Virus record (IMG/VR): IMGVR_UViG_3300049810_000655
Span: 1 to 23,488 of that record
DNA: 23,488 bases
From: a virus
Direction: 5' to 3' (one strand)
In this document: piece by piece, positions 8,363 through 18,140 of the stretch
How positions within the stretch are numbered: the stretch's first letter is position 1
Layout of the letters: every line of letters begins with the position of its first letter
Notes under the pieces: generated by a model
Told to the model about the DNA's origin: nothing
What the model saw: only the letters and a program-made list of their open reading frames with translations
The model's database searches: none
Program-made: the position numbers and the translations under genes

Positions 8363-9382
8363 ATGGCAATTGATAAAATAGGAAGTGCTTCAATAGGAAC
8401 TGATGTTATCGTTGCTGAAGACTTGGCAGCAAACTCGGTAACCGTATCTGAAATTCAAGATAGTGCGGTTACAACAGTAAAGATTTCTGATGATGCTGTA
8501 ACTGGTGCAAAGATTGAAGACAATCCTACGATTGCTGGAAATCTTACTGTAGTTGGTTCTACTAATGTTGATACTCTGAATGTATCGGATACTGTGAAGA
8601 TTGCTCAGGGAACTGATGTTTGGGTTGGTTGGGATAACTCCGATACCGCAAGAAACCTAAGAATACAAACTAATGTTGGTGATGGTTCTACAGACGCATA
8701 TGGTGTTGAAGACATAAATTATGCAACAGTTTTCACCAATGAACAGGGAACAACTAACCAAGCAATAGTTATAAACGATAAAGCGTCAAACAGTCTAGAT
8801 GCAGAACCTGCCCTTCTATTCAGTGTTACTGATAATGGAACGGCAGATGCAACCACAGGGACAGGTAGTGAAACTTGGACTAAACTTTGGTCTGTTAGTG
8901 GAACTGGTATCGTTCAAGCACCGAAACAACCTTGTTTCACTGGTTATGTTGAAAATGCCTTCCTTAACAATGCAAACACCAATTCTGGTGATGTTATTCT
9001 ATTCGGTGAAAGCACTAACACATCCTCATGGACTCAAGATGTAGATTCTAATGGTGACTTCAATGCTAATAATGGAAGATTCACTGCTCCAGTAGATGGT
9101 AACTATTACTTTTCAGCACATATGACTATTGATGCTGGTGATGGGTCTGAACAGAATAATAACCAAGTTGCTCTTTTCAAAAACGGTTCTCTTCAAAGAG
9201 GGTTGTATCAAGATATGGAATCGACTGCTGCCGCTGTTTCCGGCGATGTCCACTTACCACAAGTGACTAGTATTGCAATGGTAATAACTTTAACTGCTGG
9301 AGATTATGTTCAATGTGGTGTGTATGAGAACCCAACAACAGATATCACTAATGCGATATTCAGTGGATTCTTGATAGGTTAA
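8363..9382 (+). CDS. Tail fibre-like protein with C-terminal C1q-like domain
   Basis: The 339-residue product starts with repeated short segments (AEDLAANSVTVSEIQDSAVT, KISDDAVTGAKIED) that look like a trimeric helical or beta stalk. The phrase AGNLTVVGSTNVDTLNVSD, common in marine phage fibres, follows. Residues about 187-339 have the outline of a C1q/TNF-like jelly roll: KQPCFTGYVENAFLNN at its start, GRFTAPVDGNYYFSAHMTI from 238, NQVALFKNGSLQRG, LTAGDYVQCGVYEN and the closing strand FSGFLIG. C1q-like trimers are binding modules, so this end probably contacts a receptor or another virion protein. An AGGA at about 8350 serves the start, and there is no separate promoter in the 12-base gap after the gp10-like gene. 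Confidence 0.78.
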   Translation: MAIDKIGSASIGTDVIVAEDLAANSVTVSEIQDSAVTTVKISDDAVTGAKIEDNPTIAGNLTVVGSTNVDTLNVSDTVKIAQGTDVWVGWDNSDTARNLRIQTNVGDGSTDAYGVEDINYATVFTNEQGTTNQAIVINDKASNSLDAEPALLFSVTDNGTADATTGTGSETWTKLWSVSGTGIVQAPKQPCFTGYVENAFLNNANTNSGDVILFGESTNTSSWTQDVDSNGDFNANNGRFTAPVDGNYYFSAHMTIDAGDGSEQNNNQVALFKNGSLQRGLYQDMESTAAAVSGDVHLPQVTSIAMVITLTAGDYVQCGVYENPTTDITNAIFSGFLIG

Positions 9383-9384
9383 TA

Positions 9385-9660
9385 ATGAAAAAATTTGTAA
9401 TTGAATTGAGTGATGTAGATTATAATAGTTTATTGGTTGATATGATATCCCCAGAGGAACTATTCACTAACTTTGTAACAAGCAGAGTGGATAGAAGTCA
9501 ATCAAAAATTATAAAGATTGCTACAGATTGGCACATTAGAAACGAAAAACAATTACCTGTAAAAAAAGAAGATATTATAAAACAGGCATTTGATAATGGA
9601 TTGGTATTAACTCTTGAAGAAAGAGCCAAACAGCAACGACTAGCAGAACTCAATAAATAA
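9385..9660 (+). CDS. Small conserved-looking protein of unknown function
   Basis: The 91-residue product begins two bases after the preceding stop and is predicted mostly helical and charged. Its shape recalls a family of small proteins next to tail fibre genes in marine phages: an N-terminal strand (MKKFVIELSDVDYNSLLV), a SPEELFTNFVTSRVDRSQ helix, then IIKIATDWHIRNEKQLP, KKEDIIKQAFDNG and a basic-acidic tail. I know of no function for that family; a fibre assembly factor would be a guess from position only. There is no signal peptide or membrane segment, and it lacks the Thr/Gly/Asn-rich composition of the virion proteins around it. Confidence 0.85.
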   Translation: MKKFVIELSDVDYNSLLVDMISPEELFTNFVTSRVDRSQSKIIKIATDWHIRNEKQLPVKKEDIIKQAFDNGLVLTLEERAKQQRLAELNK

Positions 9661-9678
9661 CTTTGTAAAGAAGGAATA

Positions 9679-9690
9679 ATGGAAAACTAA
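9679..9690 (+). other. Three-codon mini-ORF (M-E-N-stop) directly before gp8
   Basis: ATGGAAAACTAA has an AAGGA at 9671-9675 at suitable distance, and its stop ends one base before the gp8 ATG. It may act as a translational relay into gp8, or be chance. No other ribosome binding site is obvious for gp8 except a weak GGA at 9681. Confidence 0.3.
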
Positions 9691-9691
9691 A

Positions 9692-11158
9692 ATGGCAGCG
9701 ATTATTACAGAAAACTTTAGACGCCATAATGCTGAACAATTCTTTGAATCGTTCTCAGAAGCAAGTGCGTCAACATATTACTTATTCATCGGTAAGAGTT
9801 CACCCTTTACCGTTGACACATCTGGTGGTGATGACAACTCCCCTCCTGTTCCAAATGACGATGTTGTAACAGAATTTTATAAATGGGATTCAATGCTAGC
9901 TGCCAAACTAATTTCATCTTCGGATGTTGCATACGTTATCCCTCGTAGAAACTGGACAAACGGAATTACTTATGACATGTATGAACATGATGTAAGTTCA
10001 ACTAACACCACAACTTCTGGTGCAACTAATCTTTATGATGGAACTTTCTACTTTATGACTTCAGAGTATAAAGTATATAAAGTTCTTGACAATAATGGTG
10101 GAACAGCATATAGTGGTTCTGAACCAACTTCAACTACCGCAGCTCCTTTTGAATTAGGTGGTTACACCTTGCAATACATGTATGCACTAACAACCTCTCA
10201 AGTTCAAAAGTTTTTAACTACAGACTTTTTACCAGTATATTCTGATACAACAATTTCTGCAGCTGCAATTGATGGTTCAATCGACACAGTTCGTGTGGCT
10301 GGTGGTTCTGGTTATACAGATGGAATATACTATGCCTCAATTGATGGTGATGGTTCTTCTAGTGTTGTAGAGATTTCGGTATCTGGTGGTGCAATAGAAC
10401 CACAGGGGTCTTCTGGTTCCAATGTTTACGCATCTGGTTCTGGTTATACCTTTGCAACTGTTGACCTCACAAATGTTTACTCAGATAATGATTTGCAAAC
10501 TTCAGCATCCATTGGTTCTGGAACTGGTGGTATTGTAACACCTATAATTTCACCGAAAGGTGGACATGGGTTCAATCCACAAACAGAACTAGGTGGTCAC
10601 TTTGTAATGATGAACTCTAAACTAGAACAAAATGAAGGTGATGATATTACAGTAGCAAACGACTTCAGAGAAGTTGGTATCATTAAAGACCCATATAATT
10701 TTGGAACAACAACAGTATCATCGGCATCTACTCGTAGACAAACATTTGCAGTTAAGTTTGCTTCTTCACCGTCTACAGACTATAGTGTTGATGAAAAGAT
10801 TACACAAACATCTACTGGTGCAGTTGGTCGTGTTGTAGAATGGGATGCAACAAATAGTATTCTCTATTTCCTACAAGAGAGATGGGAAGAATATGGTGTA
10901 GATTCTACAGACAATCAACCTGCCTTTACTGGTGCAAATGTTATTACTGGTGCATCCTCAACAGCAGCCGGAACACCTTCTGCATCTTCTTCTGAAGATG
11001 TCACTCTAGGTGGTGGAACAACACTAACCTTTCAAAACGGTTATGCAAATCCAGAACTAGAACCTAATAGTGGAAAGGTTCTCTATGTTGAAAATAGACG
11101 GCCGATATCTCGTGCGTCTGACCAAACAGAAGATATTAAAATCGTAGTGGAATTCTAA
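9692..11158 (+). CDS. 8: Baseplate wedge subunit gp8
   Basis: The protein is 488 residues, longer than T4 gp8 (334). Both ends match the T4 protein as I recall it: AAIITENFRRHNAEQFFESF at the start, then YVIPRRNWTNG (VIPRRDW in T4), and at the C-terminus GKVLYVENRRPI followed by DQTEDIKIVVEF (T4 GEMIYMENRPPI and DQTEEINILFTF). gp8 is a dimer bridging gp10, gp7 and gp6 in the wedge. Extra length lies in the middle: a Gly/Ser-rich stretch around 205-290 (VRVAGGSGYTDG) and a beta module about 360-430 with DEKITQTSTGAVGRVVEWD, related to modules in the gp7 candidate and the DUF4815 protein. The AAGGA at 9671-9675 is 16 bases from this ATG but well placed for a three-codon ORF at 9679-9690 that ends one base before it. 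Confidence 0.93.
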   Translation: MAAIITENFRRHNAEQFFESFSEASASTYYLFIGKSSPFTVDTSGGDDNSPPVPNDDVVTEFYKWDSMLAAKLISSSDVAYVIPRRNWTNGITYDMYEHDVSSTNTTTSGATNLYDGTFYFMTSEYKVYKVLDNNGGTAYSGSEPTSTTAAPFELGGYTLQYMYALTTSQVQKFLTTDFLPVYSDTTISAAAIDGSIDTVRVAGGSGYTDGIYYASIDGDGSSSVVEISVSGGAIEPQGSSGSNVYASGSGYTFATVDLTNVYSDNDLQTSASIGSGTGGIVTPIISPKGGHGFNPQTELGGHFVMMNSKLEQNEGDDITVANDFREVGIIKDPYNFGTTTVSSASTRRQTFAVKFASSPSTDYSVDEKITQTSTGAVGRVVEWDATNSILYFLQERWEEYGVDSTDNQPAFTGANVITGASSTAAGTPSASSSEDVTLGGGTTLTFQNGYANPELEPNSGKVLYVENRRPISRASDQTEDIKIVVEF

Positions 11159-11161
11159 ACA

Positions 11162-14100
11162 ATGGAAAAAACCAATCTAAATGTCACTCCTTATTATGAT
11201 GACTTTGCCGAGGATGATAATTTTCATCGTGTCCTCTTTAGGCCCGGCTTTTCAGTTCAGGCCCGTGAACTAACACAACTCCAATCTATTCTTCAAAATC
11301 AGATTGAGAGACATGGCCGCCACATGTTCAAAGAAGGAACAGTGGTTATTCCTGGCGCATGTGGTTGGACAGAAAAATATTATGCAGTAAAATTGCAACC
11401 GACATTTGGTGGTAGTGATATTTCTCCTCAAATTTCAGAGTATGTTGGAACCAGAATTACTGGTGTAACTTCTGGTGTTGAAGCAGAGGTAATTGAAGTT
11501 GTTCCCTCAACTTCTTCTGACCCAATAACTCTATATGTAAAGTATTTAAAAACTGGACAAGACAATACATCTATAGTATTCAGTGATGGCGAAAACATTT
11601 CTGCCGATGCTACCGTAGGTGACTTTGGTGCTGGTATTGCTTCTGCAATCTTAGAAGCATCAAATGCAACTGCAACTGGTTCATCAGCAAACATCCAAGA
11701 GGGTGTTTACTTTGTTCGTGGTCACTTTGTTCATGTTCCAGAACAGAGAATCATTCTAGACAAATATACTAATACACCTTCATATCGTATTGGTTTGACA
11801 ATTACGGAATCTCTTGTTACTCCAGAGGAAGACACTTCCTTGTTGGATAATGCACAAGGAACATCAAACGTAAATGCAAAGGGTGCTCATCGACTAAAGA
11901 TTGATTTGTCTCTTGCAAAACTTTCTCTTGATTCAGAAGAAGATGGTAATTTCATCGAACTGTTGAGAGTAAGTAAAGGTGTCCTTCAACAGAAAGCAAG
12001 AAACACAGAATACTCAGTTATTGGTGAAACTCTTGCAAGAAGAACTTTCGATGAAAGTGGTGATTACGTTATTCGTAATTTTGAACTTAATCTTCGGGAG
12101 GCACTAGATGATGGACTAAACAATGGTGTATATGCTGTGGGAACAACTACAGATAGTGGTAACACTGCATCTGAAGATAACCTAACCATGCAAGTATCGC
12201 CCGGCAAGGCATATGTTCGTGGTTATGAAATTGAAACCATTGCACCAAAGTTTATTGATATTCCTAAACCAAGAAGTTTTAATTACTATGACGGTTCTGT
12301 TACTCCAGTAGAAGTGGGTAACTATGTTATAGTTGACAATGTTTATAATACTCCAGACTTGCAACCACTAACTGGTGGTGAAATTGCAGAACCATATAGG
12401 GAAGTTGCACTTTTTGATGCTGCAACATCAACTCGTGGTCAATCATCAAGTGGTAATAAGATTGGTTTCGCTCGTGTTCGTGGGTTTGAACATCTTAGTG
12501 GTAACCAAGATACATCTGATGATTTTCTAGCAGATGGTTCAACTACAGATTCTAGATTCAAACTTTACATGTTTGACCTTCGTATGTTCACTAAGTTGAC
12601 TCTTAGTGGAACTCCAAGTCCAGCCATAACTGCTGGTGCAAAAGTAACTGGTATGGAATCTGGTGCATATGGTTATGTTACATCTGACTCTACTGGAACC
12701 TCACTTGTTCTAATAACAGTTACAGGTTCTTTCTCTACTGGAGAAAAACTAAAATCTACATCTTCAACAGAGACAGATGAGATTTTAGAAACTTCTGGTA
12801 ATACAGATATTACTATATCTTCTTTGGAAAGTTTTGATTTTAGTTCTGTAAAACAAGTTTACATGAATGACCCAGATGCTGGACAGGATTTTACTGCTGA
12901 CCCATTACTTAATGCTGAGTTTGTTATTGACGGAACGGTTTCTGTGTCTGCTGGTGGAACTACACTTACAGGGTTCCAAACTGATTTCACAACCCAACTT
13001 AAAGTTGGTGATTTTATTAAGATTCCTTCTGGAACTGCTGGTGCAGTTGAAACCAAAGAAGTTACAAACATTGCAAGTTCAACTTCTTTAACAATTGGTA
13101 GTGCGGCAACTGTTGCAGTGTCTTCTGGTAAGGCAGATAGACTTCGTGCAAAGTTGATTGACCAGAATAAAAACATTCTGATTCGTAAACTACAAAAAGA
13201 TTTTATTAAGACACTTAAAACAGAAGGTAATAATGGACTATCAAAGTCCCAAGTTATTGTTCGTAAACAATTGTTTGATACTTCTGCATCTGGTGCTCTT
13301 ACGTTTAGTATCGGTTCTAATGAAACCTTTAATGCCGTTGATAATACAGACTACGTTCTTTCTATCCTTACTGCTGGTGATGGTAGTGCAACTCAAGGTG
13401 AAGTTATCAACCTAAACAGTTCTAATGTAACACTAGGGACTACTGGTGGACAATCATTAACAATTACTTCTTCATCATTGTTCGGTGATGGTTGTAAAGC
13501 AAAATTAGTCGCAACAGTTACTAGAACCAATATTAACGAAAAAACAAAAACAAATAATCGTTGTCATCTAGTGGTAGTTGATAATGATGGTATTGCTGGT
13601 GGTAGTGAATACGGAACTTCAGCACACCACAAAGATATTTCACTAGGTAAAGGTGATATTCATAAACTTCGTGCAGTTTATGCTTCTGCTGATAATTCAA
13701 CAGAGGTCACTTTACCGTCATGGACTGTTACTGGTGCAACTGGTTCTTTCACTAAAGGTGAAACAATTACTGGTGGAACTTCTGGTGCAAAGGCAACAGT
13801 AATTAATCCAATTTCTCCGATTTCATATATTCCGATTAACAACAATTCGTTCTCTGCATCAGAAACTATTACTGGTAATGAGTCTGGTGTTTCTGCAACA
13901 ATGGAAGCACAATCTTATGTCGGGGACAATAACGTAACTAATGATTTCACCTTTGACAATGGACAAAGAGATAACTTCTATGATGTTGCTCGTATTGTTC
14001 GCAAACCAACTGCACTTTCCCCACAGGGTAAGTTGTTGATTGTCTGTGATTACTTTGACCATTCTTCTGGTGATTTCTTTACCGTTGATTCTTATAGTAG

Positions 14101-17100
14101 TATTGATTACAAAGATATTCCAACATACTCTGCTACTCGTGTTGACCCAGAGGTTGCAGAACCTACTGGTGAATACGATTTGAGAAACGCAGTTGACTTT
14201 AGACCTAAAGTTCAAGACTCAACAAATTCTATTACTTCGGATTATAATTCTCAAGGACAGCCTGCAACAAAAATTACAGACTTCTCTTTTGATTTTGAGA
14301 ATCGTTCTTATTCTGGAACTGGTGCATCAACTATTAGTATTCCAAAGGATAACTCTAACTTTACATATGACTTTGAATATTATCTTGGTCGTATTGACAT
14401 GTTGTTCTTGGATTCTGTTGGTGAGTTTAAACTTGCACAAGGTGCTCCGGCAGAACAACCTTCTGCACCTAAACCTCTAGAAAATGCAATGAAGATTGCA
14501 ACGATTAATCTTAATCCTTATATTGTTGCACTAGAAGATGCGACATATACTAGAGAGAATAATCGTAGATACACAATGCGTGATATCGGTAAACTTGATA
14601 ACCGTATTTCTAATATTGAATATTACACTGCATTGAATCTTCTGGAGAAAGATGCACAGTCACTAGAAATTTTAGATTCAAATGGTTTGAATAGATTTAA
14701 GTCTGGTTTTGTTGTAGATAACTTTGCTGGACACGCAACTGGTGATGTTAAACATCCAGATTATCGTAACTCCATTGATATGGAGAATGGTGAACTTCGT
14801 CCAAAATATTATATGAAGGGTGTTACTTTAGAAGAAGAAAATCTAAATGACACAGAAAGAACAAATGATAATTACACGATTCATGATAATATCATTACTC
14901 TTCCTTATACTCATGAAGTTACTGCCGAACAACCATACGCAACTCGTGTTGAAAACCTTAACCCTGTTCTGAACTTTTCATGGGCAGGTATATGTAAACT
15001 TACACCATCTGGTGATGAGTGGTTTGAAGTAGACCGTCTTCCAGATTTGATTATTAACAGAGAAGGTAATTTTGATACGGTTCTTGCTGCAAATCGTAAT
15101 GCAATTGGAACGGTATGGAATGCATGGCAGACACAGTGGTCTGGTATAACTACATCTTCTTCTACACGATTTAGAGAAACTTCTTGGCAGAGAGCTCGTA
15201 ACACAGTTCCGTATAGACCAGTTATTCAGAGAACAACTACAACTGAACAGGGAACTAGAACCAGAACAGGTGTATCAACTCAAGTTGTTGCACAGATTGA
15301 TTTGGAATCACAAGGTGATAGAATTCTATCACAAGCGGTTATTCCGTTCATTCGTTCTAGAAATGTTATTTTTGAAACAACTGGTATGAAACCTTTAACA
15401 AAGGTATATCCATTCTTTGATAAAGTTAATGTAACACAATACTGCACACAGATTTCTGGTGCGGTTGCTGGAACTGCAACTGTTCTTGACCCAACTGCCG
15501 AATCTGGTGATTGGACTCGTATCGGTAAAGTTACTGTTGAGTATGACTTAAACCAAAACAGTCAAGTTGATATTAGTCTATCATATAGTGATAAAGTATC
15601 TAGTGGATATAGAACACTTACTACACAAAAAACTGCATCTACACGTTCAGTAACATCTGACATTATGGAGTTCAATCTAATCAATGACGAAATTGAAATT
15701 GACCCTAATGACTATGGTGAAACTTTTATTAAAATTGATATAGATGCAACAGGTAGAAATAAACTTAGGTCATTCCAAGTTTTGGAAATAAAATTCTATG
15801 ACCAAGATGAAAACCTAATTGGAAACTCAACTCATGCTGAAGTTGTTCGATTTAAAAACTTCTCTAATGCACATCGTGCTGTTGATGAGATTGTAAACCC
15901 AGAATCTAACAAATCAAGAGTTGGTGAAACTGAAATTTGGGGTAGTCAATACTCAAGTGGTTTCCTAACTACTCGTGTATTTGGTGGTGCAAGAAATAGA
16001 TTTAACGCAAGAGTAAGTCAAATCATCCAGACAACTGATGTTGAATCTGGAACATTGACCACTGATGCGGCCGGTAATCTTTCTGGTGTATTCGCAATTC
16101 CAGACCCAAAGGTTAGTGGTAACCCAAGATTTAGAACTGGTGAAAGAATGTTTAGACTTACTTCTGATATTAATAATTCAGAAGAAAGTGTAGAAACATT
16201 TGCACAAGCACTTTATAGTGCAAAGGGTATCTTGAATACAGTTCAAGAAACAATCATTGCAACTCGTAATGGTAGAGTAGAAACTACTGATATTTCGCAA
16301 TCTCGTGCAACATCTAGACAGTCAACTCGTGATACTGTTGTCGGATGGTGGGACCCGTTAGCACAATCCTTCATGCCTCAGGCAGAAGGTGGTGAATATA
16401 TCACCAAAGTTGATGCATACTTCTCTCAAAAAGACGAATCAATTCCTGTTAGTTGTCAAATTCGTGAAATGCAAAATGGTTATCCTACAACTAAGGTTCT
16501 TCCTTTTGCATCCAAAACACTTGAACCAGATGAGGTGTCAACCTCTTTTGATGCAACAGCAGTAACAACATTTGAGTTTGATGCTCCAGTGTATGTTAAA
16601 GATGGTGTGGAATATTGTATAGTTCTCTTTACAGATTCTCCAAAATATCTATGTTGGATTTCACGAATGGGTGAAACTGATGTGGGGGGAACTCGTTTGG
16701 TTTCTGAACAACCTTACTTGGGTGTTCTGTTCAAATCACAGAATAACACAACTTGGTCTGCATATGACCTAGAAGACTTGAAGTTTAAATTGCATCGTGC
16801 AAAATTTGATACTAATGTAACTGGTGTTGTAGATTTGATTAATGCAGATATTCCAGAAGTCAAACTTCAAAACAATCCAATAAGAACAATATCTGGTGAA
16901 ACTAAAATTAAAGTTATTCATCAAGACCATCACATGTATGATAGTAGAAACAACGTAACAATTGATGGGGTATCTTCTGGTGTGTCAACCACACTTAATG
17001 GTGCGATTACAGATAGTGCTACTAGTTTGGTTTTGGACAATGCTTCAAACTTCCCAACTTCTGGAACGGTTTATTTGAAACTTTACACTGAAACTACTAA

Positions 17101-18139
17101 CCCAGAACAAGAAGAATTTGAAATTGTTTATGGAACAATTTCTGGAACTTCAGTAAGTTCAATTACTCGTGGAGCTGGTTCTACGTCAGCGATTGCACAT
17201 GTTGATAATACAACTATAGAGTTGTATCAACTAAATGGAATTCCTTTGACGGAGATTAATAAGACTCATACTCAATTATCCAATATTCAAATGGACTCTT
17301 ATACTGTCTCTACTACAACTGCCGCATCAACAACTGGTGCTGGTGGTGGTGCAGAAGTTTATGCAACAGAGAATGCAGTTATTAACCAAATGCAGACTCT
17401 TGTTCCAACAGTTGAACATCCAAACACTTCAATTATTGCGAAAGTAAGAACTACAAGTGGAACCTCACCAAGTGGTAATGAACAATCGTTTGATTTACAA
17501 AGCAGTAGTGCCTCAGAGGTTATCCCTCTAACAGATAACTATTTGTTTGAGACACCTCGACTTGTTGCTTCTAAGGTAAATGAAGATAATGAAATGGACG
17601 GTAGTAAATCACTCAGACTGCAAATGTTAATGCAAACAGAGGTTGATAACCTGTCACCAATTATTGATTTGGAAAGAAAAACACTTATCGCAGTTGCAAA
17701 TAGACTAGATAATGTGGACTCTTCTTCTGATGTTTATCCTACAGATGAGTATATTCCAGCAACAGACCCAGATGGGGATTCTAACGAGGCAATTTATGTA
17801 ACTCGTAAGGTTCAATTGAAAACTCCTGGCACTGCTATTAGAACATATCTAGATGCAGTTAATTTTGACTCATCTGAAATACAAGTAATGTATAAGATAC
17901 TTCGTTCAGATGATGCTTCAGACTTTGATGAAATTGGTTGGAGATATTTCAATACTGATGGAACCCCAGACGAAACAGTAAATGCATCTATTAGTTATAC
18001 TGACTATATTGAAAGAGCATATACCGTTGAGGGACTAGAAGAGTTCATTGCATTTGCAATTAAAATTCGTATGCAAGGAACTAACTCTTCAGAGGTTCCT
18101 CGTATTAAAGATTTAAGAGCAATTGCGTTGGCGACATAA
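11162..18139 (+). CDS. Giant virion structural protein, DUF4815 family
   Basis: At 2325 residues this is the largest gene in the window. The N-terminus has the DUF4815 outline: NVTPYYDDFAEDDNFHRVLF, RPGFSVQARELTQLQSILQNQIERHG and, at about 330-365, MQVSPGKAYVRGYEIETIAP. Between about 490 and 920 lie several small beta modules (GAKVTGMESGAYGYV, KGETITGGTSGAKATV, SASETITGNESGVSATM) plus a VSVSAGGTTLTGFQTDFTTQL module. A helical and beta core of about 1100-1700 follows. At 1731 comes DPLAQSFMPQAEGGEYITKV, a segment I know from large baseplate/fibre proteins of marine T4-like phages, and at about 1940-2005 a LNGAITDSATSLVLDNASNF ... SSITRGAGSTSAIAHVDN module. The C-terminus (YIERAYTVEGLEEFIAFAIK, VPRIKDLRAIAL) is compact. 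It probably forms the baseplate periphery or fibre base. Three bases separate it from gp8, and its own Shine-Dalgarno is weak, which suggests coupling. Confidence 0.82.
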   Translation: MEKTNLNVTPYYDDFAEDDNFHRVLFRPGFSVQARELTQLQSILQNQIERHGRHMFKEGTVVIPGACGWTEKYYAVKLQPTFGGSDISPQISEYVGTRITGVTSGVEAEVIEVVPSTSSDPITLYVKYLKTGQDNTSIVFSDGENISADATVGDFGAGIASAILEASNATATGSSANIQEGVYFVRGHFVHVPEQRIILDKYTNTPSYRIGLTITESLVTPEEDTSLLDNAQGTSNVNAKGAHRLKIDLSLAKLSLDSEEDGNFIELLRVSKGVLQQKARNTEYSVIGETLARRTFDESGDYVIRNFELNLREALDDGLNNGVYAVGTTTDSGNTASEDNLTMQVSPGKAYVRGYEIETIAPKFIDIPKPRSFNYYDGSVTPVEVGNYVIVDNVYNTPDLQPLTGGEIAEPYREVALFDAATSTRGQSSSGNKIGFARVRGFEHLSGNQDTSDDFLADGSTTDSRFKLYMFDLRMFTKLTLSGTPSPAITAGAKVTGMESGAYGYVTSDSTGTSLVLITVTGSFSTGEKLKSTSSTETDEILETSGNTDITISSLESFDFSSVKQVYMNDPDAGQDFTADPLLNAEFVIDGTVSVSAGGTTLTGFQTDFTTQLKVGDFIKIPSGTAGAVETKEVTNIASSTSLTIGSAATVAVSSGKADRLRAKLIDQNKNILIRKLQKDFIKTLKTEGNNGLSKSQVIVRKQLFDTSASGALTFSIGSNETFNAVDNTDYVLSILTAGDGSATQGEVINLNSSNVTLGTTGGQSLTITSSSLFGDGCKAKLVATVTRTNINEKTKTNNRCHLVVVDNDGIAGGSEYGTSAHHKDISLGKGDIHKLRAVYASADNSTEVTLPSWTVTGATGSFTKGETITGGTSGAKATVINPISPISYIPINNNSFSASETITGNESGVSATMEAQSYVGDNNVTNDFTFDNGQRDNFYDVARIVRKPTALSPQGKLLIVCDYFDHSSGDFFTVDSYSSIDYKDIPTYSATRVDPEVAEPTGEYDLRNAVDFRPKVQDSTNSITSDYNSQGQPATKITDFSFDFENRSYSGTGASTISIPKDNSNFTYDFEYYLGRIDMLFLDSVGEFKLAQGAPAEQPSAPKPLENAMKIATINLNPYIVALEDATYTRENNRRYTMRDIGKLDNRISNIEYYTALNLLEKDAQSLEILDSNGLNRFKSGFVVDNFAGHATGDVKHPDYRNSIDMENGELRPKYYMKGVTLEEENLNDTERTNDNYTIHDNIITLPYTHEVTAEQPYATRVENLNPVLNFSWAGICKLTPSGDEWFEVDRLPDLIINREGNFDTVLAANRNAIGTVWNAWQTQWSGITTSSSTRFRETSWQRARNTVPYRPVIQRTTTTEQGTRTRTGVSTQVVAQIDLESQGDRILSQAVIPFIRSRNVIFETTGMKPLTKVYPFFDKVNVTQYCTQISGAVAGTATVLDPTAESGDWTRIGKVTVEYDLNQNSQVDISLSYSDKVSSGYRTLTTQKTASTRSVTSDIMEFNLINDEIEIDPNDYGETFIKIDIDATGRNKLRSFQVLEIKFYDQDENLIGNSTHAEVVRFKNFSNAHRAVDEIVNPESNKSRVGETEIWGSQYSSGFLTTRVFGGARNRFNARVSQIIQTTDVESGTLTTDAAGNLSGVFAIPDPKVSGNPRFRTGERMFRLTSDINNSEESVETFAQALYSAKGILNTVQETIIATRNGRVETTDISQSRATSRQSTRDTVVGWWDPLAQSFMPQAEGGEYITKVDAYFSQKDESIPVSCQIREMQNGYPTTKVLPFASKTLEPDEVSTSFDATAVTTFEFDAPVYVKDGVEYCIVLFTDSPKYLCWISRMGETDVGGTRLVSEQPYLGVLFKSQNNTTWSAYDLEDLKFKLHRAKFDTNVTGVVDLINADIPEVKLQNNPIRTISGETKIKVIHQDHHMYDSRNNVTIDGVSSGVSTTLNGAITDSATSLVLDNASNFPTSGTVYLKLYTETTNPEQEEFEIVYGTISGTSVSSITRGAGSTSAIAHVDNTTIELYQLNGIPLTEINKTHTQLSNIQMDSYTVSTTTAASTTGAGGGAEVYATENAVINQMQTLVPTVEHPNTSIIAKVRTTSGTSPSGNEQSFDLQSSSASEVIPLTDNYLFETPRLVASKVNEDNEMDGSKSLRLQMLMQTEVDNLSPIIDLERKTLIAVANRLDNVDSSSDVYPTDEYIPATDPDGDSNEAIYVTRKVQLKTPGTAIRTYLDAVNFDSSEIQVMYKILRSDDASDFDEIGWRYFNTDGTPDETVNASISYTDYIERAYTVEGLEEFIAFAIKIRMQGTNSSEVPRIKDLRAIALAT

Positions 18140-18140
18140 G

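Noticed and set aside
9652-9660. AATAAATA before gp8 as a fourth late promoter
   Set aside because: It lacks the first T of TATAAATA and overlaps the stop of the previous gene; could be weak but not supportable.
18123-18140. TTG start giving an 81-residue version of the coiled-coil protein
   Set aside because: It lies inside the end of the giant gene; the ATG at 18141 begins a conserved-looking N-terminus directly after the stop.
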